From positions 1 to 5,040 of the forward strand of contig USJD01000238.1 in NCBI GenBank assembly GCA_900554835.1: a stretch of 5,040 nucleotides of DNA. The letters are read 5' to 3'. The notes beneath the pieces were generated by a model that saw only the letters and a program-made list of their open reading frames with translations, made no database searches and was not told the origin of the DNA. Positions 3,814-5,040 of this stretch are shown piece after piece. The DNA comes from an uncultured Prevotella sp. Its GTDB lineage: Bacteria > Bacteroidota > Bacteroidia > Bacteroidales > Bacteroidaceae. Position 1 is the stretch's first letter; each line of letters begins with the position of its first letter. Made by a program: the position numbers and the translations under genes.

Positions 3814-4971
3814 TTAGACTGGTTTGTAGTCTTTGCATTGAAGAGCTATTGAGCAAGTTGCACACGTTGTGTTGCATGCTGCTACGTCTGTGACAGTGTA
3901 GGCTCCTGTTTTACGGCTTCCGTCACGTTTGATCAATCCGGCAGAAGTGAGACTGGCAAGTCCGTAAGCGGCTGTTCTTTGAGAATAGTCAAGTTCTGAT
4001 ACTATATCTTGAAGTTGCTTGCCGTTCTTGGATTCACGTATTTTCCAGAACACTTCCTGTGCTTTTGGCGGTTGTGCCATGAGGCGCTGACGTATATCTT
4101 CATTGAGTACAGTAGATTTTTCTGCTAGTTCTACAGCTCGTTTCTCACGAAACTCCTGACGTGCCAGGAAGGCTGCTTTTCGTGCAGCCTTTTCTTCGTT
4201 AGAAAGTTGTTTATAGCCACCTTTTCTTAACGTGCAGTTTTCTTGCAGGTTATTTTGTTGCTCTTCATACTGCTGTGTATCGCTATTTTTTAACTTGCAG
4301 TTTTGTTGCAAGTTATTTTTCGCAGAGTTTTTAGCATCTTCATCAACCATATTTTTTCCTGTTAAAGCTACTTGTGCTGGTAGTTCTTCGGGAGTGAAGA
4401 AAATAGTCTTTGCATCTTTGAAGGCGTAGTTATAGACTGCATTCTGTAATACCAGGTTCTGCTTTTCAATACTAACTTCTGAGCGTTGCGGATGAGAGTA
4501 TAGTTCGCCTGTTTCGAGACCTAATACACCTATTTTCGATAGTGTCTCTGGGTGTTCGTTGTTTACCTCGACTATTTTTTCAAACGCATATTGGGTGAGA
4601 TCATCAGGTACGGCAATGAAGAAGAAATCTGTCCAGCCAACATACTTCCATAGTTTCTCGTCACGCATCAGGTCTTCTTTAAACTCTTTTATTTCTAGAG
4701 CAATGGTAAAACAATGCCCTTGATTAAGAGCTCGATAACCTGGTTTAATGAATAGTATAACATCAGGAATTACCTGTAGCTTTTTGTCGAGTCCAATGCG
4801 TGTCTTTTCGCCTGTTGATTCACGTAAACGGAACTCTTCGAATATCTTATATTCCAAATATTCTACAGGAATGCGTTCTGTCCATGGATAGGCATGCAAG
4901 CACATGTCTTTAACAAATGCTTGTATCTTCTTGCCTTTTAATAAGTTCTTTAATTCTGCATGAGCTTTCAT
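3814..4971 (-). CDS. MmcB-like PD-(D/E)XK domain fused to a winged helix and a Cys cluster
   Basis: This is a 385-aa multidomain protein. Residues about 30-160 resemble MmcB-type PD-(D/E)XK nucleases: IPDVILFIK (68-76, Asp70), then ALEIKEFKEDLMRDEKLWKY (91-110, E93-x-K95) and VGWTDFFFIAVP (111-122), which parallels the MmcB pattern of EVK, DRKW-YL and DRFYFAV. Residues about 205-260 are a Q/N-rich linker with a repeated NNLQxNCxL, and 258-290 is a charged helix. Residues about 300-362 form a winged helix (LQDIVSELDYSQRTAAYGLA, then LIKRDGSRKTGAYTV). The end carries C366-x3-C370-x2-C373-x5-C379, a possible metal or Fe-S site. Together these suggest a DNA-binding nuclease or a nuclease-derived regulator, but substrate and activity are unknown. 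The start is supported by an AAAGGAG ribosome binding site and an upstream promoter. Confidence 0.8.
   Translation of the reverse strand: MKAHAELKNLLKGKKIQAFVKDMCLHAYPWTERIPVEYLEYKIFEEFRLRESTGEKTRIGLDKKLQVIPDVILFIKPGYRALNQGHCFTIALEIKEFKEDLMRDEKLWKYVGWTDFFFIAVPDDLTQYAFEKIVEVNNEHPETLSKIGVLGLETGELYSHPQRSEVSIEKQNLVLQNAVYNYAFKDAKTIFFTPEELPAQVALTGKNMVDEDAKNSAKNNLQQNCKLKNSDTQQYEEQQNNLQENCTLRKGGYKQLSNEEKAARKAAFLARQEFREKRAVELAEKSTVLNEDIRQRLMAQPPKAQEVFWKIRESKNGKQLQDIVSELDYSQRTAAYGLASLTSAGLIKRDGSRKTGAYTVTDVAACNTTCATCSIALQCKDYKPV
4228..4315. repeat. Two in-frame palindromic repeats in the linker of the 385-aa protein
   Basis: Copy one is TAACTTGCA-GTTTTGT-TGCAAGTTA (4291-4315, perfect 9-bp arms). Copy two is TAACGTGCA-GTTTTCT-TGCAGGTTA (4228-4252, one mismatch between arms). 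They are 63 bp apart, exactly 21 codons, and encode NNLQQNCKL and NNLQENCTL. The DNA symmetry is stronger than the peptide needs, which suggests a small palindromic element that entered the gene and duplicated. Confidence 0.7.
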
Positions 4972-4976
4972 ACAAA

Positions 4977-4983
4977 CTCCTTT
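4977..4983 (-). promoter_or_regulatory. Shine-Dalgarno site of the 385-aa protein gene
   Basis: AAAGGAG ends 5 bases before ATG 4971. A strong purine-rich site like this is uncommon in Bacteroidetes, where A-rich start regions dominate, and none of the other genes here has one. It fixes the start codon. Confidence 0.75.
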
Positions 4984-5017
4984 CTTTATATTTTTATTTA
5001 TGTTTATAATTTTGTCG

Positions 5018-5025
5018 CAAAGATA
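5018..5025 (-). promoter_or_regulatory. -7 promoter element of the 385-aa protein gene
   Basis: On the minus strand TATCTTTG (5025-5018) matches TAnnTTTG. The predicted transcription start near 5011 gives a leader of about 40 bases. The -33 element would lie at or beyond the right edge of the window and cannot be checked. Confidence 0.65.
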
Positions 5026-5040
5026 CTAAAAAGGTATTTA

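Noticed and set aside
4232..4429. + strand Cys/Ser/Phe-rich frame opposite the 385-aa protein
   Set aside because: It is a reverse-strand shadow of the Q/N/K-rich linker.

Overview
The window looks like an accessory region of a Bacteroidales genome, probably Prevotella/Segatella-like or a plasmid or integrated element in such a host. The reasons are the AT-rich intergenic DNA, several promoters with the Bacteroidetes -7 consensus TAnnTTTG, mostly A-rich instead of Shine-Dalgarno start regions, and a HicB-like protein of the Bacteroidetes type with a C-terminal HTH. No replication initiator, relaxase or integrase is visible, so plasmid versus integrated element cannot be decided here.

Left part (1-1560). 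The window opens inside the 3' end of an unrecognised + strand gene (2-193). About 300 bases without a convincing gene follow; they hold a tRNA-like relic on the minus strand. Two minus-strand genes come next: a secreted protein of 183 aa (687-1238) and, 35 bp downstream of it, a 51-aa membrane-anchored microprotein (496-651). Upstream of the secreted-protein gene there are about 320 bases without a gene. They begin at a good minus-strand Bacteroidetes promoter and fold well as RNA, so they are read here as a long structured leader or a separate ncRNA.

Middle (1561-2360). AT-rich intergenic DNA precedes a + strand HicB-like/HTH regulator (1834-2268). It has its own promoter, no HicA toxin gene beside it, and a strong intrinsic terminator.

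Right part (2361-5040). The centrepiece is a minus-strand partition-like operon: a 110-aa ribbon-helix-helix DNA-binding protein (3220-3552), then a ParA-type ATPase (2434-3201). It is flanked on both sides by arrays of the 10-bp core TTATTAAATA spaced exactly 23 bp apart: four perfect copies upstream (3664-3742) and three copies downstream (2366-2421, the middle one with one mismatch). One inverted perfect copy lies in the operon promoter. The simplest reading is that the RHH protein binds these arrays as centromere and operator, and that ParA acts on the resulting complexes to segregate the element. The upstream array also carries a perfect 22-bp inverted repeat enclosing a 13-bp palindrome. 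Further upstream is a 385-aa protein (3814-4971) with an MmcB-like PD-(D/E)XK domain, a Q/N-rich linker with in-frame palindromic repeats, a winged helix and a C-terminal cysteine cluster. Its promoter and ribosome binding site are visible at the right edge.
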